Origin: Crateriforma spongiae
Lineage (GTDB): Bacteria > Planctomycetota > Planctomycetia > Pirellulales > Pirellulaceae
NCBI RefSeq assembly: GCF_012290005.1
Contig: NZ_JAAXMS010000001.1
Span: forward strand, 1,054,001-1,118,000
DNA length: 64,000 nucleotides
Direction: 5' to 3'
The translations under genes were made by a program, and so were the position numbers. The notes under the pieces were generated by a model. The model was not told where the DNA came from. It made no database searches and saw only the letters and a list, made by a program, of their open reading frames with translations. Shown in pieces: positions 1-7,349 of this stretch. Within the stretch, counting starts at the first letter, position 1, and each line of letters begins with the position of its first letter.

Positions 1-295
1 AAGCTCATCAACAAGATGGCCGCTTTGCGAAGCCCGTCGTTATCGGTATTGACCGTCTGCACCGTGAGGAATCCCTTCGCGTTCGCGTCAGCCCGGTCTG
101 GCCCGATTGACGCTGTTTCGATTGAAGCTGCTTCGCCATCCTGGCGTCTTTCGGCTTATCGACGTTTTGGGGATCGATCCGGCGATAACGCGACGCATTT
201 GCCGGATTCGACGGAGCTAGAGCCTGTAGTGGTGACTTGAACCATACCGGCAAGGCAAACAGTGACGGTTGTCACTGAATCTGAGCTGAAACCGT
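1..295. other. Left-edge stretch, no confident gene
   Basis: A plus-strand frame is open from the window edge to a TGA at 238-240 and could be the tail of a gene lying to the left, but I recognise nothing in its translation. A short hairpin (7-bp arms, CAGTGAC/GTCACTG, loop GGTT) lies at 260-277, between this stop and the convergent end of the QueD-like gene. It could help separate the two transcripts but has no T-run. Confidence 0.25.
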
Positions 296-820
296 CTACT
301 GGGAGGCAGACGGTCGTTTCCAAGGCAGACGACAGACGCCCCACTGGCCCTGGTTCTCATCCACGGCGACTTCGATCCACGACAAGTGGTCGCCAAATTT
401 GTCGAACGTTTGATCGATCACCCGCCGACCGATGTACTCAGCCAACTCTTCGGCCGTGGTGTTGGTCACAGGTAAATGGACACAGTCCTCATTTGGAAAA
501 ACCCAGCGGCGGTCTCGAAATGTCGCCGTGGTTTCCTTTTCATCCTTCGTCACTCGAATCTGGGCGTGCCGGTCGGGTAACAAGACGTGATGGTCCAGGC
601 TTCCCGTTTCCGCAAGAACGGCATCACGCAACGCGATAAAGTCGACGACGTAGCGGTTTTCGTCCAAAGGACCTTCGACCGACACGCGGACGCCGTAATT
701 GTGGCCGTGGATCCTTTCGCAAATGTCGCCGGCGAAGGTGATGAAATGCGCCGCCGAAAAAACAAATTGTTCTTTGCTGACGTCGACTCGGAACACAGGT
801 TGTTCGGTGGAGTGTGTCAC
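296..820 (-). CDS. 6-pyruvoyl-tetrahydropterin synthase/QueD family protein
   Basis: This small T-fold pterin enzyme belongs to the PTPS/6-carboxytetrahydropterin synthase family, which converts dihydroneopterin triphosphate in pterin or queuosine synthesis. The zinc-site pattern is clear: His in FSAAHF and the two His of IHGHNY, with a Cys four residues before HGH. VVDF, LDHHVLLP and the TAEELAEYI substrate-binding segment follow in family order. An upstream GTG at 853 is possible, but GTG at 820 forms a GTGA overlap with the stop of the CitG-like gene, so I chose it (174 aa). Being coupled to a CitG/MdcB-like gene suggests a folate-like or methanopterin-like cofactor role rather than queuosine; that is inference. 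True QueD remains an alternative. Confidence 0.85.
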   Translation of the reverse strand: MTHSTEQPVFRVDVSKEQFVFSAAHFITFAGDICERIHGHNYGVRVSVEGPLDENRYVVDFIALRDAVLAETGSLDHHVLLPDRHAQIRVTKDEKETTATFRDRRWVFPNEDCVHLPVTNTTAEELAEYIGRRVIDQTFDKFGDHLSWIEVAVDENQGQWGVCRLPWKRPSASQ

Positions 821-1734
821 GCTGATCTTTCGGATTGCAATGGAGTGGGACACAGAAGGACAAACAGTGCTGCCGCCAGAAGGTCGGCGGTGGTACCCGG
901 ATTCAAACGGTTCCCATCTGATCTTAGACGTTCGTCCAATGTCCGGATCGAAGACGGGGATTCACAGTCGGTTTCGCGGAACCACTGCCGGACATTCAAC
1001 GCGATTTCCGTCCCGCATTTGCGGCCGATCAGCGAGTCGGTGTTTTCTTGCAGCCATCGATGTTGCGCCAAGCAGATTCCTTGGATCGTGTCACCCGTTT
1101 CATCGATGCAATGCTTCAATAGCGGTGTCATTTGGTGAAGCAGTCCATCGAATCCGTTGACGTACTCCCGGGCGATCCCATCACGTTTCGAAGCCAGACG
1201 CATCGCGGCCATCAGATCATCATGATTTGCTCGGTCGTCGTGGACGTCCATTTCCAAGTCGTCTGATTCGTCACTCGGGTTCATCCCGCCGGCCATTGCA
1301 TGGGCGATTGCACGAAAGACCGCCCTGCTCTGTCGGACGCTGATCGACGACAGCACATTCGTGACCGACTGAAAACGCGACCATGGCGATTGGTTGCCCA
1401 CCGATGCCAGAAAATTGGTTCGCATGACCGCTTCCGCCAACGGGGCGATCAACAAAGCAATTCCCAGATTCACATTCGTGCCGGTTACCCGCCGTGTCTG
1501 CACCACAGTGGATTCGATTCGTTGGCCCCAACCCAGATCAGTGCGAGTCAGCTGGACCGCGGCGATTTCTGCTGCCTGGGCAAAGTGTGCGAACGAAAGG
1601 TCATCAAATACGCGGCCCGGATGCACGTTGCCTGGTTTCGGAGCGGTCGCCTCAAGAACGCAGGCCCAGCGGACGGCATCGCCCACCGTGTGAATCATCG
1701 GCGCGAAAGCATTCAGAGGGCTGTTGTCATTCAC
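817..1734 (-). CDS. Triphosphoribosyl-dephospho-CoA synthase (CitG/MdcB) family protein
   Basis: About 305 residues from a GTG at 1734 that overlaps the stop of the upstream hydrolase as GTGA. An ATG at 1698 is the alternative. The family signature is EATAPKPGNVHPG near the amino end, followed by a TGTNVNLG segment. CitG and MdcB make the prosthetic-group precursor of citrate lyase and malonate decarboxylase, but no subunit of either complex is here. Relatives of this family also occur in C1-transfer gene clusters of methylotrophs and planctomycetes. With a pterin-enzyme relative coupled directly downstream, a role in a tetrahydromethanopterin-type pathway is plausible. The exact reaction cannot be read from the sequence. 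Confidence 0.8.
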   Translation of the reverse strand: MNDNSPLNAFAPMIHTVGDAVRWACVLEATAPKPGNVHPGRVFDDLSFAHFAQAAEIAAVQLTRTDLGWGQRIESTVVQTRRVTGTNVNLGIALLIAPLAEAVMRTNFLASVGNQSPWSRFQSVTNVLSSISVRQSRAVFRAIAHAMAGGMNPSDESDDLEMDVHDDRANHDDLMAAMRLASKRDGIAREYVNGFDGLLHQMTPLLKHCIDETGDTIQGICLAQHRWLQENTDSLIGRKCGTEIALNVRQWFRETDCESPSSIRTLDERLRSDGNRLNPGTTADLLAAALFVLLCPTPLQSERSA

Positions 1735-2663
1735 GTCGATTGCAGAAATTCGTCGATCGCATTCAGAGTTTCGTTCGGTGCGTCTTCCAGCACATAGTGC
1801 CCCGCATCCTCGATCGGCACCACAGTGGCGTTGGGCCAGTGCCCTTGGAAACGCTCCAGGCATTCGGGTCGAAAACACCAATCCTGCATGCCCCAGATCA
1901 ACAAGATTGGAAGACCGGAAAGCGACGGCAGCTCCGATTCAAGCTTTTGTAACACCGGAAACGTCCGGTGCGACCGATGCATCGGAATGTCTTGGACAAA
2001 GGCGTCGATCGCGACACGATTCGCCCAGCTGTCATAGGGGGCGATCATGCCGCGGCGGACGTCCGGCGGCAGCGGTTGCCGCGAAACCGTCATCGTCTGC
2101 GCGGCTCGAGCGAACGCGTTGAACCCACGCACGCCCAGCGGCCCGACCAACGGCCAGCGACAGGCGGCGATCCGCAGGGGCAAATAGGGCGGCGGGAAAG
2201 CGCCCGTATTCAGCAACACAATCCTCTTGAATCGGTCGCGACGTTCACACAACGCAGCCAAGCCGATCGCACCGCCCCAATCGTGGGCCAGCAACGTTGT
2301 CTGGCTCAAGTCCAGCTGGTCGATCAACCGGACCAAATTGTCGCGGTGTGATGCCAGGCAATAGTCAAATTCAGACTTTGCCGGTTTGTCACTGCGTCCA
2401 CAGCCCAGGTGATCCACCGCCACAACGCGACGGGCAGAGCTGAACCGCTGGACGACGCGACGAAAATAGAAACTCCAGGTCGGATTCCCGTGGACGCACA
2501 GGATGGGACCGGAATCGGACGGAATCGAATCCGACTGATCGGACGGTGTATGCGACGTCGGGCCTTCGTCCAGATACCGCATTGTCCAGGTTGATCCGGA
2601 CAGGCCGTCGACCCTCAAAGATTTTGATTCGTATGCCAGCAGGTCCTGGGCGATCATGTCCAT
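1731..2663 (-). CDS. Alpha/beta hydrolase, haloalkane dehalogenase-like
   Basis: A 310-residue alpha/beta-hydrolase. The oxyanion-side motif HGNPTWS lies at 58-64. The nucleophile elbow is AHDWGGAIG with Asp at about 128, not the Ser of esterases, followed by the Trp used for halide binding. Later come LLIWGMQDWCFRP (acid side) and DAGHYVLED (catalytic His). This set is diagnostic of haloalkane dehalogenase-type enzymes, which displace halide through an aspartyl ester. No signal peptide is visible, so it is probably cytoplasmic. It heads a three-gene coupled run with the CitG-like and QueD-like genes, although the chemistry has no obvious link to them. Substrate is unknown; an epoxide hydrolase-like role is a weaker alternative. 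Starts at residue 1 or 3 are both possible. Confidence 0.85.
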   Translation of the reverse strand: MDMIAQDLLAYESKSLRVDGLSGSTWTMRYLDEGPTSHTPSDQSDSIPSDSGPILCVHGNPTWSFYFRRVVQRFSSARRVVAVDHLGCGRSDKPAKSEFDYCLASHRDNLVRLIDQLDLSQTTLLAHDWGGAIGLAALCERRDRFKRIVLLNTGAFPPPYLPLRIAACRWPLVGPLGVRGFNAFARAAQTMTVSRQPLPPDVRRGMIAPYDSWANRVAIDAFVQDIPMHRSHRTFPVLQKLESELPSLSGLPILLIWGMQDWCFRPECLERFQGHWPNATVVPIEDAGHYVLEDAPNETLNAIDEFLQST

Positions 2664-2714
2664 TTCACTCGTTTCGGATCGCGATTTGCTACCGCTGGTG
2701 GAATCCGTGTTGTT

Positions 2715-2729
2715 GTGTCAATCTGACAC
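2715..2729. promoter_or_regulatory. Palindrome GTGTCA-ATC-TGACAC, operator-like
   Basis: A perfect 6-bp inverted repeat with a 3-bp spacer lies in the 99-bp divergent gap between the hydrolase and the DnaJ-like gene, 33 bp before the latter's GTG. Position and symmetry suit a dimeric regulator. It is not the CIRCE element that controls many chaperone genes. Confidence 0.35.
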
Positions 2730-2762
2730 GACGAAAGTCGATTCGGAAACCCCAGGATTGAA

Positions 2763-3740
2763 GTGGCCGAAGATCTGTACGAAACCCTTGGCGTCGGTCG
2801 AACCGCCGACAAGGACGAAATTCAAAAAGCGTACCGCAAGCTCGCGCGGAAATATCATCCCGACGTCAACAAAGACAGTGACGCGGCACGGGAGAAGTTT
2901 AAACGCGTCCAGGAAGCTTACGAGGTTCTCAGCGACGAAGAAAAACGCGCCGCTTACGATCGGTACGGCGCCGACTTTGAAAAAATCCGCACCGGCGGTT
3001 GGCAACCGGGGGCCGGCGGAGCTTCGTTTGACGGGCTGGATTTGGAACAGATTTTCGGCGGCGCCGGCGCGGCAAAGGCGGGAGGCAATCCGTTCGAAGG
3101 CGGCTTCACGGATTTCTTCGAGCAACTGATGGGTGGTGGTGCAGGCCCGGCGCGAGGTCGTCCGGGGCGTGGCCGGACCGCTGCTGCACCGCCGCGACGC
3201 GGATCCAATCTGCGGCACGAGCTGGAAATACCTTTTTCGATGGCCGTCACGGGCGGAAAGACGGAGTTCTATCTGCACCGCGGTGGCAAGCAAGAAAAGT
3301 TGTCGGTCACCATTCCCGCCGGCGTCGAAACGGGGTCAAAGATTCGCCTGAGACAGCAAGGCCACGCTTCGACCAGTGGAGGTGATCCCGGCGATTTGAT
3401 TTTGCTGATCAAGGTGTCGCCGCACCCACATTTCAAGCGGAACGGCCAGAACCTGGAACTGCGATTGCCCGTCTCGATTGGCGAAGCGGTCTTGGGCGGC
3501 AAAGTCGACGTGCCCACGCCGCAAGGTACGGTCACACTGTCAATCCCGCCGGGAACTAGCAGCGGAAAACGGCTGCGGATCAAAGGACGCGGGGTTGCCA
3601 AAGCTGGTGCGAACCCGGGCGACCTGTTGGTCGAACTTCAGATTCAGCTACCGGACCAAATCGACGACGAATCCAAGCAGTTGATTGAATCCTTTGCCGA
3701 ACGAAATCCGCCGCCGGACCGCGACGATTTGCAGTTTTGA
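2763..3740 (+). CDS. DnaJ-family co-chaperone without zinc finger (CbpA-like)
   Basis: A 325-residue Hsp40. The J domain spans residues 3-70 with the invariant HPD at 32-34, which stimulates the DnaK ATPase. A Gly/Phe-rich linker follows (about 75-150), then the two beta-barrel client-binding domains of the DnaJ carboxyl region (about 155-310), including [19 protein letters not shown]. The four CxxCxGxG zinc-finger repeats of classical DnaJ are absent, so it is a type II (CbpA-like) co-chaperone. The start is GTG at 2763. The stop overlaps the TTG that opens the rnpA frame (TTGA), suggesting coupled expression. No dnaK or grpE is nearby. Confidence 0.92.
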   Translation: MAEDLYETLGVGRTADKDEIQKAYRKLARKYHPDVNKDSDAAREKFKRVQEAYEVLSDEEKRAAYDRYGADFEKIRTGGWQPGAGGASFDGLDLEQIFGGAGAAKAGGNPFEGGFTDFFEQLMGGGAGPARGRPGRGRTAAAPPRRGSNLRHELEIPFSMAVTGGKTEFYLHRGGKQEKLSVTIPAGVETGSKIRLRQQGHASTSGGDPGDLILLIKVSPHPHFKRNGQNLELRLPVSIGEAVLGGKVDVPTPQGTVTLSIPPGTSSGKRLRIKGRGVAKAGANPGDLLVELQIQLPDQIDDESKQLIESFAERNPPPDRDDLQF

Positions 3741-4276
3741 CGGTGGCGGTCGCTTCGCGTGCCGCTACCGAACCTTGCTGCTACCCAACCGCGCCGCAAC
3801 CGAACCGCGGCGTGTACGAGCCCCTTTTGTGGTATCGATTTGCTGGAACCTGTCCTTTGAAGCCAACACCAGCCGAACCAGGACTTCCCCAGGACGCCCT
3901 GACGTTCCCCAAGTCGCGTCGCGTCCGTCGCCCGCAAGAGTTCACTCGATTGATGCGGACGGGAGTTTGCGTTGCCGACGACGTGTTGGTGATGTTTGCA
4001 AGCCCGATTCGGCCCCGGCAGCGTCAATCCCTGGCGGATGCGAAAGCCCAGTTGGGCGTCACCATTCCGAAAAAGGTGGGCAATGCGGTGGTTCGCAATC
4101 GATGGAAGCGTTGGATACGAGAATCTTTTCGAACTCAGCCCAGCGAGTTTCACGACGGTTGGCAGTACGTCGTTCGGCCCAAGAAAGGTGCATCGGCAAC
4201 GTATCAGGCGATTCGGCGATCGCTGCCACGTTTATCGCGACGCGCGGTCAAGCGGTATCGTCAATCCACATCCTGA
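3737..4276 (+). CDS. rnpA: Ribonuclease P protein component
   Basis: The protein subunit of RNase P, which supports the catalytic RNA in cutting the 5' leaders of tRNA precursors. The core begins at [13 protein letters not shown] and contains the diagnostic RNR box ([15 protein letters not shown]) and the closing VVRPKKGA strand. The open frame encodes 179 residues, but the family is usually about 110-130, so the first 55 or so residues look like an unsupported extension. In-frame alternative starts are GTG 3812, TTG 3827 and TTG 3857; the last gives a normal length. I list the full frame because its TTG overlaps the upstream stop (TTGA). The usual neighbours rpmH, yidC and dnaA are absent. 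Confidence 0.85.
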   Translation: MTVAVASRAATEPCCYPTAPQPNRGVYEPLLWYRFAGTCPLKPTPAEPGLPQDALTFPKSRRVRRPQEFTRLMRTGVCVADDVLVMFASPIRPRQRQSLADAKAQLGVTIPKKVGNAVVRNRWKRWIRESFRTQPSEFHDGWQYVVRPKKGASATYQAIRRSLPRLSRRAVKRYRQSTS

Positions 4277-4470
4277 TCCGCGCGTGTTTCACGACAGACA
4301 CACCCCTAGCAGCCTATCAATGGACGGGTGGCCAACCACTTGCCGTATCGATGACAATGTCGAAACTAACGCAATGGTCCCGATGCCTGCCGCGAACGGT
4401 CCAAACAAACCAACCTGGCGACCAACGTCGTCCTTATCCCGCGACCCCCATCACCGACAGAGTGAGTTGA

Positions 4471-5118
4471 ATGGAATTTTCATCGGCTTCTGACATTTTG
4501 CCGCCGCAAATGGCCGGCGGATATTCCTATCAGAACTACCAGCGCCAGCGTCAAATGACGTTGGGCGATTTGCTGCTGGAAAACCGCATCCTGTTTTTGC
4601 AGGGTGAGATTCATACCGGCAACGCCAACGAACTGGTGATGAAACTGTTGTATTTGCAAAGCGAAAATCGCCGCAAAGACATCCACTTTTACATCAACAG
4701 TCCCGGCGGCAGTGTCACCGCCACTCTGGCGATCTACGACACAATGCAAATGCTGTCGTGCCCGGTGGCAACCTACTGTGTCGGCGAAGCCTGCAGCGGT
4801 GCATCGGTCGTGCTTTGTGCTGGCACCAAAGGCAAGCGTTTCTGTTTGCCCAACAGCCGCGTGATGCTGCACCAACCGATGGGCGGTGTCGGCGGTCAGG
4901 TCAGCGATATCGAGATTCAGGCGGCCGAGATGTTCCGCTATCGCGACGTGCTTAACGGCATCCTGTCGAAGCACACGGGCCAATCGGTCGAACAGATCGC
5001 CAAGGATACCGATCGTGATTTCTTCTTGAATGCGGAAGAAGCCAAAAACTATGGGCTGGTTGACGACATTCTGACGCGTCCGCCCAACGACAACGATGAA
5101 GACAGCGACGACGAGTGA
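4471..5118 (+). CDS. clpP: ATP-dependent Clp protease proteolytic subunit, first copy
   Basis: A 215-residue ClpP-family serine protease subunit that would form barrel-shaped rings fed by a Clp ATPase. The triad is kept: Ser109 in GEACSGAS, His134 in MLHQPMGG, and Asp in DTDRDFF. The segment after the nucleophile is unusual, because canonical ClpP has AASMGA where this one has ACSGAS. It also has an amino extension of about 25 residues and a strongly acidic tail (DNDEDSDDE). A second, canonical clpP follows 102 bp downstream on the same strand, so mixed ClpP1-ClpP2 rings are likely, as in other bacteria with paired copies. No clpX or clpA lies in the window. Confidence 0.93.
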   Translation: MEFSSASDILPPQMAGGYSYQNYQRQRQMTLGDLLLENRILFLQGEIHTGNANELVMKLLYLQSENRRKDIHFYINSPGGSVTATLAIYDTMQMLSCPVATYCVGEACSGASVVLCAGTKGKRFCLPNSRVMLHQPMGGVGGQVSDIEIQAAEMFRYRDVLNGILSKHTGQSVEQIAKDTDRDFFLNAEEAKNYGLVDDILTRPPNDNDEDSDDE

Positions 5119-5220
5119 TTCGCCACTGCGGTGTTTTGCGGTTCGAACGGAATCGCAGTCAACCGAACTTGTCGTTTCATTGCATTAACCAGCCATCCAA
5201 TCAAATAAGAACGAATCACG

Positions 5221-5814
5221 ATGCCGATCATTCCTTACGTTATTGAAAGCAACGGTCGCGAAGAACGCACCTACGATATCTACAGCCGGTTGTTGAAAGA
5301 CCGGATCATCTTCCTGGGACAACAAGTCGACGACCAGATCAGCAATGCCCTGGTGGCTCAGATGCTGTTCCTGCAGTCGGACAACCCCAAGGAAGACATC
5401 CATCTTTACATCAACAGTCCCGGCGGCAGCATCACCGCGGGCATGGCCATCTACGACACGATGCAGTTTGTCAGCTGTGACGTCGCCACCTATTGCATCG
5501 GCCAAGCCGCTTCGATGGGGGCCGTTTTGCTGACCGCCGGTGCCAAGGGAAAGCGACATGCGTTACCCAATGCCCGGATCATGATCCACCAACCGTTGGC
5601 CGGAATGCAGGGGACCGCACGCGAAGTCGAGATTCACGTCGAAGAATTGCGTCGGATCAAGCAACGCATGAACGAAATCATGATCGAACACACCGGCCAC
5701 TCGCTGGAAAAGATCGAGGAAGACACCGATCGGGACCGTTTCATGTCGGCGGCCGAAGCGTCCGAGTATGGCTTGATCGACAAGGTGGTTCAGCGGATCG
5801 ATCAAACGTCGTGA
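5221..5814 (+). CDS. clpP: ATP-dependent Clp protease proteolytic subunit, canonical copy
   Basis: A 197-residue ClpP that matches the family closely: Ser98 in GQAASMGA, His123 in MIHQPLAG, and Asp in the DTDRDRFMS motif, with the INSPGGS handle segment before them. Length is typical. It follows the divergent clpP copy on the same strand, with a 102-bp gap holding a weak hairpin (ACTGCG 5125-5130 against CGCAGT 5154-5159), and the two are probably co-transcribed. It most likely forms the fully active ring of a mixed ClpP particle. A tRNA-like gene starts 63 bp after the stop and could be read from the same promoter. Confidence 0.96.
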   Translation: MPIIPYVIESNGREERTYDIYSRLLKDRIIFLGQQVDDQISNALVAQMLFLQSDNPKEDIHLYINSPGGSITAGMAIYDTMQFVSCDVATYCIGQAASMGAVLLTAGAKGKRHALPNARIMIHQPLAGMQGTAREVEIHVEELRRIKQRMNEIMIEHTGHSLEKIEEDTDRDRFMSAAEASEYGLIDKVVQRIDQTS

Positions 5815-5877
5815 TGCGTCCTTCGTCGGGCACCTCGTCACCGCCATTGGTGGGTTAAGTGTTGGTGCCGCGTACAC

Positions 5878-5952
5878 GCCCCCTTCGTCTAGCGGCCCAG
5901 GACGCTGGGTTTATTCGGCCCGGAAACGCTCGTTCGAATCGGGCAGGGGGTA
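5878..5952 (+). tRNA. tRNA-Glu-like gene with nine-base anticodon loop
   Basis: Almost every part of a tRNA-Glu is present. The acceptor stem GCCCCCT pairs with AGGGGGT (5945-5951) with G1-U72 and discriminator A73, as in cyanobacterial and chloroplast tRNA-Glu. The D-arm is GTCTAGCGGCCCAGGAC, the variable region is the short four-base type (AAAC), and the T-arm (5928-5944) is perfect with loop TTCGAAT. The anticodon stem CTGGG/CCCGG is intact, but the loop (5910-5918) is TTTATTCGG, nine bases instead of seven. TTC sits inside it but out of the normal register, with A instead of U before it and G instead of purine A37. If T5910 pairs with G5918, the seven-base loop would present ATT, which fits no sensible assignment. 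A normal decoding tRNA-Glu is unlikely; a non-decoding variant or a decayed copy fits better. Confidence 0.75.
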
Positions 5953-5965
5953 TTTCCCATGCGAA

Positions 5966-6007
5966 AAGGCCGGCCGGCAAAGCAATCCTGCTTCACCGGC
6001 CGGCCTT
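5966..6007. terminator. Long GC-rich hairpin after the tRNA-like gene
   Basis: Twelve-base perfect arms (AAGGCCGGCCGG at 5966-5977 and its complement at 5996-6007) enclose a second small stem, AAGCA/TGCTT. It lies between the plus-strand clpP/tRNA unit and the convergent sigma-factor gene, so it could stop transcription in both directions. There is no T-run, so factor-independent termination is uncertain. Confidence 0.5.
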
Positions 6008-6093
6008 CGTCGTTGTTATCTTCCGTTGTTGTCGTCTCCGGCAATGGACGATCGCCTTCGTTTGATTGCCGGCGATGATCGGCCTGCCTTGGC

Positions 6094-7038
6094 CTACAGA
6101 TAGCGTTCCCGAGGATCGGTCAGTCCATCGGCCAAACGGCGAAGTGCATCAGTTTCGATTTGGCGTACCCGCTCGCGAGTCAATCCCAACGTCTCGCCAA
6201 TCTCCTTCAGCGTTTTCGGCTCATCGCCGACCAAGCCGAACCGCAGTTTCAAGACCATCGCTTCGCGTTCTTCCAGATCGTCCAGCAATTCCATGGCGTG
6301 ACGCAGGATGTCGTGGTCCAGCATCTCCTCGTCGGGAGCCTTCAAACGCTCGTCCATGACCATTTCGCCCAGCGACCAACCGGAATCGGTTTGATCGCTT
6401 TGAGGCGTGCTGTTGTTGATCTTGATCGCCTTGCGAATGATCGGCAGCTTCTTCTTGGGTAACCCCAGCACGCGGGCCACTTCTTCGTTGGTCGGCGTAC
6501 GGCCCAGTTCTTCGCTCAGCCTTGCCGTCGCCCTTCGCCACTTGCTCAGCAATTCAACCATGTATGCCGGGATGCGAATCGTTTTCGCACTGTTGATCAA
6601 TGCTCTCTTGATCGACTGTTTGATCCAGTAGCTGGCATAGGTGCTGAATCTTGTTCCGACACTGGGATCGAATCCTTCGACCGCCCGCAGCAGACCCAGG
6701 TTGCCTTCTTCGATCAAGTCTTGCAGCCCCAGGCCCTTGCCCGTGTAGCCGCGAGCGATGTTGACGACCAAACGCAGGTTGGCACGCACCATTCGGTCAC
6801 GCGCCATGACGTCGCCCTGAGCGATTTGCTCGGCCAAGTCCAGTTCGTCTTGAGCCGACAGCAACGCGGTTTCATTGATCTCGCGAAGATACGTTTCCAG
6901 AGGCGATTGGGCGGCCGAATCGCGTCGAGTCTTCCGTCGTTCGCGACGGACGGCCGGAGTGCCGGTCACCGCCATCGTTTCGTCGGTTGAGCTATTGTCT
7001 CCACGCGAATCGTCAGTCCAGGAATCGGTTTGCAACAT
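6094..7038 (-). CDS. RNA polymerase sigma factor, sigma-70 family (group 1/2)
   Basis: About 314 residues from ATG 7038; the frame stays open upstream to 7203 but that extension looks non-coding. All core regions are present: region 1.2 (SPLETYLREINETALLS), region 2 with the polymerase-binding and -10-melting helices (LVVNIARGY, LIEEGNLGLLRAVEGFDP, RFSTYASYWIKQSI), region 3 (LSKWRRATARLSEELGRTPT) and region 4 with the -35-reading helix-turn-helix (TLKEIGETLGLTRERVRQIE). There is no long region 1.1, so it is smaller than a classical RpoD and could be the housekeeping factor of this phylum or an RpoS-like group 2 factor. The gene is monocistronic, facing the tRNA and clpP genes. Confidence 0.92.
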   Translation of the reverse strand: MLQTDSWTDDSRGDNSSTDETMAVTGTPAVRRERRKTRRDSAAQSPLETYLREINETALLSAQDELDLAEQIAQGDVMARDRMVRANLRLVVNIARGYTGKGLGLQDLIEEGNLGLLRAVEGFDPSVGTRFSTYASYWIKQSIKRALINSAKTIRIPAYMVELLSKWRRATARLSEELGRTPTNEEVARVLGLPKKKLPIIRKAIKINNSTPQSDQTDSGWSLGEMVMDERLKAPDEEMLDHDILRHAMELLDDLEEREAMVLKLRFGLVGDEPKTLKEIGETLGLTRERVRQIETDALRRLADGLTDPRERYL

Positions 7039-7349
7039 GAATCGGGTACCACGTAAGGCGGCCAGGTCGTTCACGTTGATGGACGCGACGCCGCGTGGGC
7101 CGGATGACGCGTCAAAAGCGACGTCATACGACCGACACGGCGGCGGTGAATCGGTTCCGTTGGGAGTGTGGGTCGGTGACCGGTTCGGGGTGCCGTGCGA
7201 CACGTGTGAACGACCCGACCTCAGGGAGGCGATCGGGTCTGGAAACTAACATCGACCACCAAGACGAAGAAAAAGCACCCATTGCGAAGAATTTCGGTCT
7301 GTGACGATCGCACCGATCACGCGATCCGTTCCGTCATCGTCGGCAAACA
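7039..7349. other. Intergenic stretch upstream of the sigma factor
   Basis: This holds the upstream region of the sigma-factor gene and the end of the TlpA-like gene, both on the minus strand. I see no clear -35/-10 pair, hairpin or small gene. Confidence 0.4.

Noticed and set aside
1-240. The 3' end of a plus-strand gene at the left edge
   Set aside because: The frame is open, but no residue pattern is recognisable and too little is visible to call a gene.
3737-4470. A replication-origin neighbourhood around rnpA
   Set aside because: rpmH, yidC, dnaA and dnaN are all absent and no DnaA-box cluster was noticed.
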